Source of the DNA: Candidatus Edwardsiibacteriota bacterium
Lineage (GTDB): Bacteria > Edwardsbacteria > AC1 > EtOH8
DNA length: 33,622 nucleotides
Direction: 5' to 3'
Assembly: GCA_020053305.1 (NCBI GenBank)
Contig: JAGVNJ010000008.1
Location: 1 to 33,622 of the forward strand
Shown here: positions 1 to 11,548 of the stretch, one piece after another
How the letters are laid out: every line of letters begins with the position of its first letter
Numbering within the stretch: the stretch's first letter is position 1
Translations under genes and position numbers: made by a program
The notes under the pieces: generated by a model
Told to the model about the DNA's origin: nothing
Seen by the model: the letters and a program-made list of their open reading frames with translations, nothing else
Databases searched by the model: none

Positions 1-63
1 CAGGTTGGTGAGCCAGGCATTGAACTGCCCCGCATCCTTCTGTTTGTCTTCCGGTGGTACCAT
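1..63 (-). CDS. N-terminus of an unidentified protein, cut by the window edge
   Basis: An ATG at 63 opens a minus-strand frame that stays open to the window edge and gives 21 residues, MVPPEDKQKDAGQFNAWLTN followed by Leu. A good ribosome binding site (AAAGG, about 8 nt before the ATG) supports a real start. It lies 34 nt after the small zinc-ribbon membrane gene and probably belongs to the same transcript. Too little is visible to name a family. Confidence 0.5.
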   Translation of the reverse strand, partial: MVPPEDKQKDAGQFNAWLTNL

Positions 64-97
64 ATATCTAACCTTTCAAAATTTCAAATGCTTCAAT

Positions 98-433
98 CTA
101 TTTAATTTTTACGATCTCCACAGCCCACTGGAATTTTTGGCATTTTGGACACTTCAAATATTTTTTCCGCCAGATATGCGGTGTCAGAAAAGCGGCTTTC
201 ATATTGATGTCAAACTCATGATTGCATACAGAACACTGGTATCCGAATTTGTTGATCTGCCAGTTGGTCAACAACACCAGCATTATGATTACCAGGCCCA
301 GAAAAAGAACTATACCCACCGGCCATCTCAATGGGGCTAGAAAGACGCCGCCAATTACAATTAGCGCAAAAGAGAATAGAAACAGAAACAGGTTGTTTCT
401 TTTATCCGCTTTATTATGTTCTCTATACTGCAT
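98..433 (-). CDS. small two-TM membrane protein with zinc-ribbon tail
   Basis: A 111-residue protein. A charged N-terminus is followed by two hydrophobic segments (about residues 15-34 and 38-57), then a short cytosolic-type domain with two CxxC pairs, C67/C70 and C95/C98, spaced like a zinc ribbon. I recognise no named family. The fold suggests a membrane-anchored metal-binding protein, but the function is unknown. It starts 58 nt after the secA stop codon in the same direction and is probably co-transcribed. The SD (GAGAAAG) is weak. The spacer to secA holds a 6-bp inverted repeat (GTAAAT/ATTTAC) that is not followed by a U tract, so it is not a convincing terminator. Confidence 0.75.
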   Translation of the reverse strand: MQYREHNKADKRNNLFLFLFSFALIVIGGVFLAPLRWPVGIVLFLGLVIIMLVLLTNWQINKFGYQCSVCNHEFDINMKAAFLTPHIWRKKYLKCPKCQKFQWAVEIVKIK

Positions 434-491
434 TTCTTTCTCTTTAACCTATCTGCGTAAATCAATTTACATCAGCCTGATCCGCGTTCCG

Positions 492-3554
<3,063 letters not shown>

Positions 3555-3640
3555 AATATCTTATAACATTCTTAAAATTTAAACACTTATCCAAGCAAAT
3601 TTAACATAATATTGATGATTTTGCAAGCAAATAAGAAAGA

Positions 3641-3664
3641 GGGAACGGCATTAACTCCGTTCCC
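3641..3664 (-). terminator. intrinsic terminator after the SulP-EIIA gene
   Basis: On the minus strand, GGGAACGG and CCGTTCCC form a perfect 8-bp stem around an 8-nt loop and are followed by TCTTTCTTATTT. It lies 22 nt past the SulP stop codon and separates that transcript from secA. Confidence 0.85.
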
Positions 3665-3685
3665 CTTGTGTTTTGGAACTATCAC

Positions 3686-5803
3686 CTACTCCATAGAACT
3701 GTGAAAGACATCCATCACCTGATTTGGCGAAAGGACTTGTTTCAACTGCAGGCGGACCGATTCCCTGCCCATGGCCTGGCCTATCAGCTTCAGTACTTTC
3801 AGATATCCCTGGATGTTCTCTCCGGCCGAGATCATCAGTATAACCTTGACCGGCTGGCCGTCGTCGCAGACATATCCCGGTATGGGCTTCTTGAGCGTGA
3901 TGTAGATCACCACCACCTCGTCGGTGGCCGCCCCGGACCGGGAATGCGGTATGGCGACCCCCTGTCCCAGGGTGGTGGGCGAATCCTGCTCCCGGTGCCA
4001 TAGGCTTTCCAAAAACGCCTTCCGGTCGAATACGTATCCCTTTTCTACCGCCAGATCAACCGCCTTTTCGAACAATTGCTTCTTGTCCGACACCTCGGCT
4101 TCCAGCATTATCAGATCGCTTTTTAAATAATCGGACAGGTTCGGCTGGCGGTTCTCGGCCAGGGAAACGGCGTAATCTATGGCCTTCTCCAGATCGTCGG
4201 GGAAGCTATCGGCGCCAACGTTCTGGATGATCTCCAACTCGTGCAGGATCTTCCTAACCTCGGGGCGCATCCCGGATATCAGCACCCTCTTTTTTCTGCC
4301 CCTCATTTTCTGGATGATGCTCTCCACCGCCTGGGCCCCGGAGGCGTCCACTATGGAGACCCCCTTCATGTCCAGGATCAGTGTGTCCGGCATGGCATTG
4401 GTGATCGCTTTGGAAAAACTCCGCACCGCCCCGAAGAACAGCGGCCCCTCGATGCCGAATACCGATATCTTATGCCGTTGCATTACCTTTTTGGTCTCTT
4501 CGGAGATGGATGAAATATCCCGTTCCAAAGCCGGGATGATGCCCAGTTTACTTACCCGGTTGATGAACAGGAAGGTGGCCATCAGCATGCCGATCAGAAC
4601 GGCGGAGATCAGATCGGCAAAAACGGTCACCAGCATGGTGGTGACAAAGACCAGGGAATCGGCCAGCGGGGTCTTGGGCAGCATTTTTATCGGCTCCCAT
4701 TCGAACATGCCGACGGCCGCCATCATCAGCACCCCGGCTAGGGCAGCCAGCGGTATCCTGCCGGCAACGGGAGCCAGGGACAGGATAACAACCACCAGGA
4801 TCAGTCCGCAGATTATTCCGGACAGCTTGGTCTTTCCTCCGGAACGGATGTTGATCATGGTCCGGACTATGGCTCCGGTGCCGGCTATCCCGCCGAACAG
4901 GGCGGCCGCCGAATTGCCGATGCCCTGCCCCACCAGTTCCCGGTTGCTGTTGTGCTCGGTGTTGGTGACGCTGTCCACCACCACGCTGGCCAGCAGGGTC
5001 TCCAGGTACCCCAGCATGGCAATGGCGAACCCGGCCGGGATGGCCCGGTGCCAGCTGGCCCAGCTGGCGTTCGGCCAGGCGGGAAGTTTCAGGACATTGG
5101 GAATGCTGCCGACGATTCCGACGGCCTGTGATCTTATAAAAGCCAAACTTTTCCAGTCGAAGCTGTACAAAAAAGCCCCGATCCGATCCCCCAGGAAAAA
5201 GGTGATCAATGACCCGAACAAAAGGCCCAGAAACAGTTTAGGAAGCGATCGGTTGATCAAAGGGACGATTATTATGAATGCTATGGTGATCAGGGCCACC
5301 AGCGGGGCGCTGAAAAAGGTCTTCAACTGCTGGCTGAAGATCAGGATGGCGATGCCGTTGGTGAAGCCGGAGATCACCGGCTGGGGGATGAAGCTGACGA
5401 ACTTGCCCAGCTTGAAAAGCCCCATCACAATCTGCAGGATCCCGGCGATCAGGCAGGCCAGCAGCAGGGCATTGATATCGTGGAACTGCACAAATATCTG
5501 GGTCAGGATCACCGTCATGCCGCCGGTGGGGCCGGTGATCTGCTGGGGTGTGCCGCCGAACAGCGAGGCGAATATTCCGGTAAACACCGCTCCGTACAGC
5601 CCGGCCACCGCACCTCGGGGATCGCCGTTGGTGGCCAGGATCCCAAAGCCCAGGGCCAGGGGCAGGGCCACGATGGCCGAGGTCAGCCCCCCGGAGAGAT
5701 CGCCCTTAAAGTTGGTAAAGTCGAATTTTAGATAGTCCCTGAAATCGAATTCCCTGAAATATTCTACAGGATCGAACTTTTTAGCCAATGCCTGGAGCCT
5801 CAT
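3686..5803 (-). CDS. SulP anion transporter fused to STAS and PTS EIIA-like domains
   Basis: A 705-residue fusion. Residues about 30-420 are a SulP/SLC26 transporter with the usual multi-TM core, including QQITGPTGGMTV near 87-98 and TNTEHNSNRELVGQG near 280-294. Such proteins carry sulfate, bicarbonate or dicarboxylates; the substrate cannot be read here. Residues about 443-550 form a STAS domain with the VDASG site (Ser488). Residues about 556-705 are an EIIA(fructose/nitrogen-type) domain, with the phosphoacceptor His620 in GVAIPH. SulP-STAS is the standard architecture, while an appended EIIA is less common and suggests that transport is gated by phosphotransferase state. The gene starts 16 nt after the GT2 stop. 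The GGAAGGG SD is about 10 nt upstream of the ATG. Confidence 0.92.
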   Translation of the reverse strand: MRLQALAKKFDPVEYFREFDFRDYLKFDFTNFKGDLSGGLTSAIVALPLALGFGILATNGDPRGAVAGLYGAVFTGIFASLFGGTPQQITGPTGGMTVILTQIFVQFHDINALLLACLIAGILQIVMGLFKLGKFVSFIPQPVISGFTNGIAILIFSQQLKTFFSAPLVALITIAFIIIVPLINRSLPKLFLGLLFGSLITFFLGDRIGAFLYSFDWKSLAFIRSQAVGIVGSIPNVLKLPAWPNASWASWHRAIPAGFAIAMLGYLETLLASVVVDSVTNTEHNSNRELVGQGIGNSAAALFGGIAGTGAIVRTMINIRSGGKTKLSGIICGLILVVVILSLAPVAGRIPLAALAGVLMMAAVGMFEWEPIKMLPKTPLADSLVFVTTMLVTVFADLISAVLIGMLMATFLFINRVSKLGIIPALERDISSISEETKKVMQRHKISVFGIEGPLFFGAVRSFSKAITNAMPDTLILDMKGVSIVDASGAQAVESIIQKMRGRKKRVLISGMRPEVRKILHELEIIQNVGADSFPDDLEKAIDYAVSLAENRQPNLSDYLKSDLIMLEAEVSDKKQLFEKAVDLAVEKGYVFDRKAFLESLWHREQDSPTTLGQGVAIPHSRSGAATDEVVVIYITLKKPIPGYVCDDGQPVKVILMISAGENIQGYLKVLKLIGQAMGRESVRLQLKQVLSPNQVMDVFHSSME

Positions 5804-5819
5804 GGGGTGGCGCCCTTCC

Positions 5820-6659
5820 TTAGTCTAAAAGTTTATGTATGAATAATCCGGCCTTTAAATAAATTTTCTGGATAAAAGACGGATTATAATGTTTCCCAAA
5901 ATAATAATAGACCGATCGGCGGTGCTCCTCGGCCATTTCCTGTTTTTCCTGTTCGGTGCTCTTTCCCCAGTGATGGATCAGCTCGGCCTGGGGCACCACC
6001 CAGCTCTCCCAACCTTTCAAATGGGCCCGATAGCACAGGTCGGTATCCTCCAGGTACATGAATATATTTTCATCGAATTTACCGACCTCTTTCAGCATCT
6101 CTTTTCTCAGGATCAGGCAGACCCCGCCCAGGGCCTCCACCTGGCGCGGTCGGTCCAGAGGCATTTCCTGGTGGAGGTATTTTTTAGAACCCGGGTTATC
6201 CGGCAGAATCGTTGATAGGGGCGATTTGCGGGAAAAGATGATATTTGAATAGGTGGGGAACCGGCGAAAGGTCGGTTGAAGACTGCCATCCGCATTTAGA
6301 ACCTTTGGCCCGGCCAGGCCCGCCCCCGGCGTATGATCCATAAACTCTATCAAGGATCGAAACAAACCTTTTCGTATGACCGTATCCGGGTTGAGTACCA
6401 TGATATAACGCCCTGATGATAAAGCTACCCCTTGGTTGCAGGCTCGCCCAAAGCCGAGATTATCAGGGTTCCTTATCAATTTAACATCGGGAAAATCGGC
6501 GGATATGGTTTCAGCGCTACCGTCGCCGGAGGCATTGTCCACAACGATCAGTTCCAGCCCCTTGTCCGGCCAGGGCCATTGTGAACGGATCGATTGCAGG
6601 CACTGCCTGAGCAATTCCTTGACGTTCCGATTGACGATAATTACGCTTAGTTCGATCAT
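5820..6659 (-). CDS. GT2 family glycosyltransferase (rhamnosyltransferase-like)
   Basis: A 279-residue GT-A fold enzyme of the WbbL-like GT2 group. It begins with a nucleotide-binding strand (ELSVIIVNRN), then VVDNASGDGS, NLGFGRACNQG and the DXD-equivalent LNPDT. A later GG.....R segment and YLEDTDLCYRAHLKGW carry the catalytic-base ED pair. These enzymes add a deoxysugar, often rhamnose, to a polysaccharide or lipid-linked glycan on the cytosolic face; donor and acceptor cannot be assigned. An ATG two codons earlier (6665) abuts the AGGG SD directly, whereas the ATG at 6659 has 6 nt of spacing, so I chose 6659. A hairpin lies just upstream, between this gene and the polyprenol-phosphate mannose synthase gene. 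Confidence 0.9.
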   Translation of the reverse strand: MIELSVIIVNRNVKELLRQCLQSIRSQWPWPDKGLELIVVDNASGDGSAETISADFPDVKLIRNPDNLGFGRACNQGVALSSGRYIMVLNPDTVIRKGLFRSLIEFMDHTPGAGLAGPKVLNADGSLQPTFRRFPTYSNIIFSRKSPLSTILPDNPGSKKYLHQEMPLDRPRQVEALGGVCLILRKEMLKEVGKFDENIFMYLEDTDLCYRAHLKGWESWVVPQAELIHHWGKSTEQEKQEMAEEHRRSVYYYFGKHYNPSFIQKIYLKAGLFIHKLLD

Positions 6660-6677
6660 TTTCATCCCTAAAGAAAA

Positions 6678-6701
6678 TAGAGACGAATATTTCCGTCTCT
6701 A
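6678..6701 (-). terminator. hairpin with U-rich tail between the DPM-like and GT2 genes
   Basis: On the minus strand TAGAGACG pairs with CGTCTCTA across an 8-nt loop and is followed by TTTTCTTT. The shape is that of an intrinsic terminator. Only 18 nt separate it from the next start codon and no promoter fits there, so it may be a leaky, attenuator-like terminator that lowers expression of the two downstream genes. Confidence 0.7.
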
Positions 6702-6726
6702 AAATATTGTCTAAAAATTGTACCGA

Positions 6727-7440
6727 TTATAAGCGGCCCAGCAGTCTGATCAGCTGGAGGCGCCACACCATCCAGGCCGCCTCGTAGATGATCTTCCGGG
6801 ACATCTTGGACTGTCCCACCTTGCGCTCCTCGAAGATGATCGGCACCTCCACCACCTTGAATTTCTTGTAATAGGCGTTGAAATGCATCTCTATCTGGAA
6901 GGCATAACCGTTGGATTTTATCCGGTTAAGGTTGATGGCCTCCAGCACCGGCCGGCGGTAACATTTGAACCCGCTGGTCAGATCCCGCACCGGCACCCCG
7001 GTAACGATCCGGGCGTATATGTTGGCGAAGTAGGACAGCAGCAGCCGCTTGAGGGGCCAGTTGACCACGTTCACCCCGTTCAGGTAGCGGGAGCCGATCA
7101 CCAGATCGTATTCCTTGATCTTCTCCAGGAAGACCGCCAGGGTCTTGGGCGGGTGGGAGAAGTCGGCGTCCATCTCGCAGACCAGATCGTACTTGTGCTC
7201 CAGCGCCCACTTGAAACCGGTCACATAGGCGGTGCCCAGACCCATCTTGCCCGGCCGGTGGATCGCGTTGACCCTGGGATTCTTAGCCGAGATATCATCG
7301 ACTATCTGACCGGTGCCGTCGGGGGAATTGTCGTCAATGATCAGCACGTTGATGATCGGATCGATCGACAATATCTGCTCGATGATCGGGGAGATATTCC
7401 CTTTTTCGTTGTAGGTCGGGACGATCACCAGACAATTCAT
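6727..7440 (-). CDS. polyprenol monophosphomannose synthase-like GT2
   Basis: A 237-residue glycosyltransferase resembling dolichol/polyprenol-phosphate mannose synthase. It shows VIVPTYNEKGNI at the N-terminus, IDDNSPDGTG near 35-44, the metal-binding DADFSHPP, GSRY, and TSGFKCYRRPVLE. The family transfers mannose (or glucose) from a nucleotide sugar to polyprenyl phosphate on the cytosolic face. It has no C-terminal TM domains, so it is the short bacterial Ppm1-like form. Its ATG overlaps the stop of the YfhO-like gene in ATGA, which indicates coupled translation. Together with ManC elsewhere in the window (GDP-mannose supply) and the YfhO-like GT-C-type protein, it suggests a lipid-linked sugar used for glycosylation outside the membrane. 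The mannose specificity is inferred from the family. Confidence 0.9.
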   Translation of the reverse strand: MNCLVIVPTYNEKGNISPIIEQILSIDPIINVLIIDDNSPDGTGQIVDDISAKNPRVNAIHRPGKMGLGTAYVTGFKWALEHKYDLVCEMDADFSHPPKTLAVFLEKIKEYDLVIGSRYLNGVNVVNWPLKRLLLSYFANIYARIVTGVPVRDLTSGFKCYRRPVLEAINLNRIKSNGYAFQIEMHFNAYYKKFKVVEVPIIFEERKVGQSKMSRKIIYEAAWMVWRLQLIRLLGRL

Positions 7441-9842
7441 TTTCTTCTCCCTATGATCGCTAATGTGAGGATACCGGACAAAATGATTATAGCAGAAATT
7501 ATGCTGATTGTTAACCCCAGTATGAAATATTTCGAATGATATTTGAACTCCACCCGGTGTCTCCCCTCCGGGATCGGAACCGCCCGAAAGGTGTAATTGG
7601 CCCGCAACACCCTGACCGGAACCCCGTCGACAAATGCCTGCCAGGCCGGGTAATGATTGTCGCTGAAGACCAGTATGCCGGGCTTGTCGGACTCGGCGGT
7701 CATCATCACTTGATTGGGCTGGTAGGAATCAATGACCACCTGGCCCGCCACATTTTCCGAAGGGATAAAATCAGCCAGATCCTCCTCCAATATGACTGAT
7801 TTCGAGGGGTCGAAATCAGGCTGTTTCATTCTTTCAAGGATGCCGTTGCTCTGGGCAATGTTTTCATAACGACCCACCATCCAGGCCCGGGGAAGGACGG
7901 TCTGATTTTTAAATATCTTCACCCGGCCATTATAACAGGAATCGGCCAGCACGAAGCTGGGGTGGTTCACCGGCTGCTGCATCAAAAGATATTTGACGTT
8001 GAGGATGTTGAGGAATGTCGGCGCTTGGAAGAGATTATGAAAGTCGGGCAGCAGCCTTTTGGGGTCGGTCCCCACGAACTCGCCGTATCGTTTTAAAGGG
8101 TTGGGGTGCTCCCCCCCCACAGTCTGCACCCCGAACAGCGAGAGGTAGTTGCCCTGCTGGTGAACCTGCAGGGGCCAGGTCCGGTGGATGCCGGCGTCTT
8201 TCTCCAGGGTCCGAACCACCTCATCCTTGGCGAAATATTCCTCCGGCCCGGCTACGATCTTGATGAATTTTGCATCAACCCGCCACAGCTCAAGGAAGAT
8301 CAGCAAAGCAATTGCAATTGACCACCACTTGAAGGGCAGTCGTTTCCTGGCCAGCAGTACCGTCAGGATAGCGCCGGCAGCCAGGAAGGCGTAGGCGATC
8401 CAGAAGCCCCTGACCATCTCGGGGAAGCTTTGCCACAGGGCCTGGGCGCCCCAGCCCTTGGCGGCAAAAGCGGAGAGCAGGGAGGTCATTCCGTCCTTGG
8501 CCGCAGAGAACATGATGCCAAAAAGCAGGACGATTCCCAGAAACATCAACAGCCCTTTCTTTATCTTCTCCTTGTATTCCCCGTTCATCAGGGCCTGAAT
8601 GCCCATAGCCGACAGTACGATCACCGAAAAGGAAAAAATATTGAAGATCATGGCCGGGCTGCGGAATTTGGCCATTCCCGGGATAAGGTAGTAGACCAGG
8701 TAATATAGCGGAGTGAAACCTCCAAAGGCTACAATTAAGGCAAAGCCCCCCAGGCCGAGGAAGAATATCTTCAGTTTCTTTCTCCGGCTGTATAACAATC
8801 CCAGCAGGGCCAGCAAGAACGGAATGACACCGAGGAATTCGGTATGAAGCTTAAGGTCCCTCCGCCCCCAGTACCAGTGGGTGGGTCCCTGCTCGGAGTT
8901 CTTATCTATCATCCCGGAGAACTCCGGCCAGACGATATTTATTATCTCCTCCGGCGGCATGGAATAGGAGGTGGCAAACTGGTATCCCTTGTCCTGTCCC
9001 CGGGGGGAGAATTTCAGGTAATGGTTCAGGGGGATGGCCTGCACCGCATACAGGGAGAAACCGAAAATCAGGATTATCGCGCCCCTGATCAGGCCGGATG
9101 ATAAAACTTTTCTAAACGGCAGGCCGTTCTTGTATCTGGAGTACAATCTGGCCACGGCAAAGAAGAACCCGGAGATCAGCAGATAATAGGTCATCTGCAC
9201 ATGGGGGGAAAGCAGGGACAGCCCTATGACCAGCGCCGAGCATAGCGACCACAACAGCCATTTTCTCCAGGCCTCAGACTCTATTGATCGGTAGATGAAC
9301 AGCAGCAGCCAGGGCAAAAGACTGGATACGATGATCTTTCCGTCGTGGCCGGCATAGATCAGACTGACCATGGCTCCGGTGAACATATAGGCCAGACCGG
9401 AAAGGAATGAGGCCGTCCCGGAGAACCTGAGGCTGCGCAGAAAAAGATAGGTCCCCCACCCGGCCAGGCAGACATGGATAAAATAGTTCCAGGCTGTCAT
9501 CTGGTGAGCCGGCATAAATAACCTTAACACCAGAGACGTTGGATAGAAAAGATCTCCAGCCACGGCATCCACATACGGCAGGCCGCCAAATACGTTGGGG
9601 TACCATAGCGGAAATTGATGCAAATTGTTTAAGACATGAGCGGCAAAGCTACGGCTCATAAACGCCCCGGCCACGAAATCGGTACCAAAAACCATAAAAC
9701 TGGACAAAAGACCCTTGCCGAACAGTACACCGGAAAATATTGTCATTATCAGCAATGCCGTCCAGGGTTTATCAAATATATCGATATAATCGATGCCCTG
9801 GGGTATTTTATTTATGGCTGTTTTTAATTTATTTTTTTTCAT
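7437..9842 (-). CDS. YfhO-like polytopic membrane protein (putative GT-C glycosyltransferase)
   Basis: About 801 residues from the ATG at 9842 (a frame start at 9854 adds four residues and has no SD). The N-terminal two thirds holds about a dozen hydrophobic segments. The C-terminal part is an extracytoplasmic domain ending in the signature VFSDNHYPAWQAFVDGVPVR with RANYTFRAVPIPEGRH, then one last TM helix. This layout matches bacterial YfhO-type proteins, predicted GT-C glycosyltransferases that take sugars from polyprenyl phosphate. The start lies inside the end of the flippase-like gene and the stop overlaps the DPM-like start, so the three genes form one translational unit. The function is predicted by family and context only. 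Confidence 0.85.
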   Translation of the reverse strand: MKKNKLKTAINKIPQGIDYIDIFDKPWTALLIMTIFSGVLFGKGLLSSFMVFGTDFVAGAFMSRSFAAHVLNNLHQFPLWYPNVFGGLPYVDAVAGDLFYPTSLVLRLFMPAHQMTAWNYFIHVCLAGWGTYLFLRSLRFSGTASFLSGLAYMFTGAMVSLIYAGHDGKIIVSSLLPWLLLFIYRSIESEAWRKWLLWSLCSALVIGLSLLSPHVQMTYYLLISGFFFAVARLYSRYKNGLPFRKVLSSGLIRGAIILIFGFSLYAVQAIPLNHYLKFSPRGQDKGYQFATSYSMPPEEIINIVWPEFSGMIDKNSEQGPTHWYWGRRDLKLHTEFLGVIPFLLALLGLLYSRRKKLKIFFLGLGGFALIVAFGGFTPLYYLVYYLIPGMAKFRSPAMIFNIFSFSVIVLSAMGIQALMNGEYKEKIKKGLLMFLGIVLLFGIMFSAAKDGMTSLLSAFAAKGWGAQALWQSFPEMVRGFWIAYAFLAAGAILTVLLARKRLPFKWWSIAIALLIFLELWRVDAKFIKIVAGPEEYFAKDEVVRTLEKDAGIHRTWPLQVHQQGNYLSLFGVQTVGGEHPNPLKRYGEFVGTDPKRLLPDFHNLFQAPTFLNILNVKYLLMQQPVNHPSFVLADSCYNGRVKIFKNQTVLPRAWMVGRYENIAQSNGILERMKQPDFDPSKSVILEEDLADFIPSENVAGQVVIDSYQPNQVMMTAESDKPGILVFSDNHYPAWQAFVDGVPVRVLRANYTFRAVPIPEGRHRVEFKYHSKYFILGLTISIISAIIILSGILTLAIIGRRK

Positions 9843-10776
9843 ACTCTGTATCATATGTTTTTAATTTTCTAAATTTTAACCCGATAAGAGCCATAATTAT
9901 TTCGAACAGGGTCATCCACAATCTTGCCAACGCGGAAAGAATAATGGCAATAGGTAGCGGCATATAGAACTTAGAAAGAACCGTCAAGGCCCCTTCCCGG
10001 ATACCCAGACCTCCAGGTGCAATAAAACTCAAGAAACCCACCGCCCAGGAACCGTTGTATATGCCGATGATGTCGGGAAGCAAACGATATTCGATACTAT
10101 AGAAAGATCGAACCAATAAGAAAAAAGCGCCCCCCTGAATGATAGCAGATATGACGAACAAGCAAAAAGCATTGAAAAGGTGTGCTTGTTTTATTTCAAG
10201 CTTGATTTCCCTCTTCAAGAAACTGCTGGCCAGCCATTTTAAAGAGATTGGTAAAAGTGGTGAAAAATATATTGCCAGGGCAAAAGGGATCGGAACCAGC
10301 AGATACCATATCCAAGAAGGCAGGCCGTGTTTTATCAGAAAGGGCAACGTGAAGCAAAAGGCGGTCAGAGAGCCTAATAACAGGGCCGTCATTTCCAAGA
10401 TCATTGCCGTACCGCTGATCTTCTCGGAAATCCCTTCAGCTTTGCATAAATAAACTCTCCCACCTATCGACCAGATGTGTCCAGGTATATATTTTGCCAG
10501 ATAAGAGCCGGTTATCACCCACCAGGACTTGCGGAATCCCATACCGCCGCCCAGAGCCTTTAAGATATACTGCCAGGCGATTACCGAACAGAAAAAGGAA
10601 CCAGCCAATCCGGCAAAAGAAAGAACGATAAGGGTATAGTTCAGTTTTATTTTATCAAAAGGGATGTCGTTCCAAGTGAAATACAGTTTCCGGCTCAGAT
10701 AAATGATGATTATTGAGACCAAAACCAAGCCTATCCCTTTTGTCAGGGATCTCAATGTTTTTTTCTCTATTTTCAT
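9829..10776 (-). CDS. flippase-like membrane protein (LPG-synthase TM region family)
   Basis: A 315-residue polytopic protein with about eight hydrophobic helices, matching the lysylphosphatidylglycerol synthase TM region/UPF0104 group. Typical segments are WQYILKALGGGMGFRKSWW, GSYLAKYIPGHIWSIGGR and FIAPGGLGIREGALT. It lacks the soluble aminoacyl-transfer domain, so it is not a full MprF. Members of this TM family sit beside glycan genes and are thought to move or present lipid-linked substrates. It lies 24 nt after the methyltransferase gene and its end overlaps the start of the YfhO-like gene. Codon use is AT-richer than that of the surrounding housekeeping genes. No strong SD is seen before the ATG. 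Confidence 0.85.
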   Translation of the reverse strand: MKIEKKTLRSLTKGIGLVLVSIIIIYLSRKLYFTWNDIPFDKIKLNYTLIVLSFAGLAGSFFCSVIAWQYILKALGGGMGFRKSWWVITGSYLAKYIPGHIWSIGGRVYLCKAEGISEKISGTAMILEMTALLLGSLTAFCFTLPFLIKHGLPSWIWYLLVPIPFALAIYFSPLLPISLKWLASSFLKREIKLEIKQAHLFNAFCLFVISAIIQGGAFFLLVRSFYSIEYRLLPDIIGIYNGSWAVGFLSFIAPGGLGIREGALTVLSKFYMPLPIAIILSALARLWMTLFEIIMALIGLKFRKLKTYDTEYEKK

Positions 10777-10800
10777 AATAAGTCGTACGATTATTTAATT

Positions 10801-11445
10801 CTATTTCGGCTCAGCCACGACCAGTATATCATAACAAACCCCCGGGTGCTTGGAAAAATATCTTTGTAGGGCTCTGATCGGTATAAAACCCAGCTTCCCT
10901 CTGACATGGGTGATGTTGAAATATTTACCGCAAATCTCCATCAACTCAGTCAGAGATAATTCCGTATAATGTGTCGGATCAGGGGATTTCCCGCCGAACC
11001 AGGACCAAAGCTGGACGGCATACTTATAAACCGCCTTATTTGGCGTTGTCAGGACCAGCCGTCCATTGGGCTTAAGAATCCTGATGAATTCTTTTAATGC
11101 CACCTCCTGGGCCTGTTTATTTGGCAGATGCTCCAGGACCTCAACGAATAAAATCGTATCAAAAGAATTATCTTTAAATGGCAGGATCAGTGCATCACAT
11201 TCAGCCAGCCTTCGATTGATCGATTTTGTGCTTTTCAACCTTTTGTGTGACAGGTCCGCTGAAATGACATTTAAGCCTTTTTTGATTAAGGGAAGACTAA
11301 ATGCTCCATCACCGCTGCCCAAATCAAGGATGTCTCCAGCAGCATAGGATAAAATATCTTCAACCCAGTCTGAATACTTCGAAGCATTATATTCCCTGGT
11401 CTGCGCTTCGCTTTCAATCAACTTTTTTCTTGCATCAACGGTCAT
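10801..11445 (-). CDS. class I SAM-dependent methyltransferase
   Basis: A 214-residue Rossmann-fold methyltransferase. Motif I is ILDLGSGDGAFSLPL, the acidic end of strand 2 is ISADLS, and motif IV and the following part read PFKDNSFDTILFVEVLEHL, with RILKPNGRLVLTTPN after it. This is the general UbiE/Methyltransf_11 pattern; the acceptor is unknown. As the first gene of a glycan-related block, a sugar or lipid-linked substrate is plausible. A GTG at 11451 could also start the frame, but the AGGTG SD is correctly spaced only for the ATG at 11445. A promoter-like pair lies at 11472-11501. The gene is AT-rich relative to its neighbours. Confidence 0.88.
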   Translation of the reverse strand: MTVDARKKLIESEAQTREYNASKYSDWVEDILSYAAGDILDLGSGDGAFSLPLIKKGLNVISADLSHKRLKSTKSINRRLAECDALILPFKDNSFDTILFVEVLEHLPNKQAQEVALKEFIRILKPNGRLVLTTPNKAVYKYAVQLWSWFGGKSPDPTHYTELSLTELMEICGKYFNITHVRGKLGFIPIRALQRYFSKHPGVCYDILVVAEPK

Positions 11446-11471
11446 ATTCACCTATAACATAATTGTTTGCA

Positions 11472-11501
11472 ATAATATCATAATACAACAACTTGCGTCA
11501 A
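11472..11501 (-). promoter_or_regulatory. sigma70-type promoter for the methyltransferase-flippase-YfhO block
   Basis: Minus-strand TTGACG (11501-11496) and TATTAT (11477-11472) are separated by 18 nt. Each box matches the consensus at 5 of 6 positions. It lies immediately beyond the terminator of the FG-GAP gene and predicts a 5' leader of only about 20 nt. Confidence 0.6.
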
Positions 11502-11507
11502 TAAAAA

Positions 11508-11530
11508 AGGCATGCCGTATAAGCATGCCT
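11508..11530 (-). terminator. intrinsic terminator of the FG-GAP gene
   Basis: AGGCATGC and GCATGCCT form a perfect 8-bp stem around a 7-nt loop, followed on the minus strand by TTTTTATTG. It lies 18 nt past the stop codon. Confidence 0.9.
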
Positions 11531-11548
11531 CTGTCATTCAAAGCCAAA

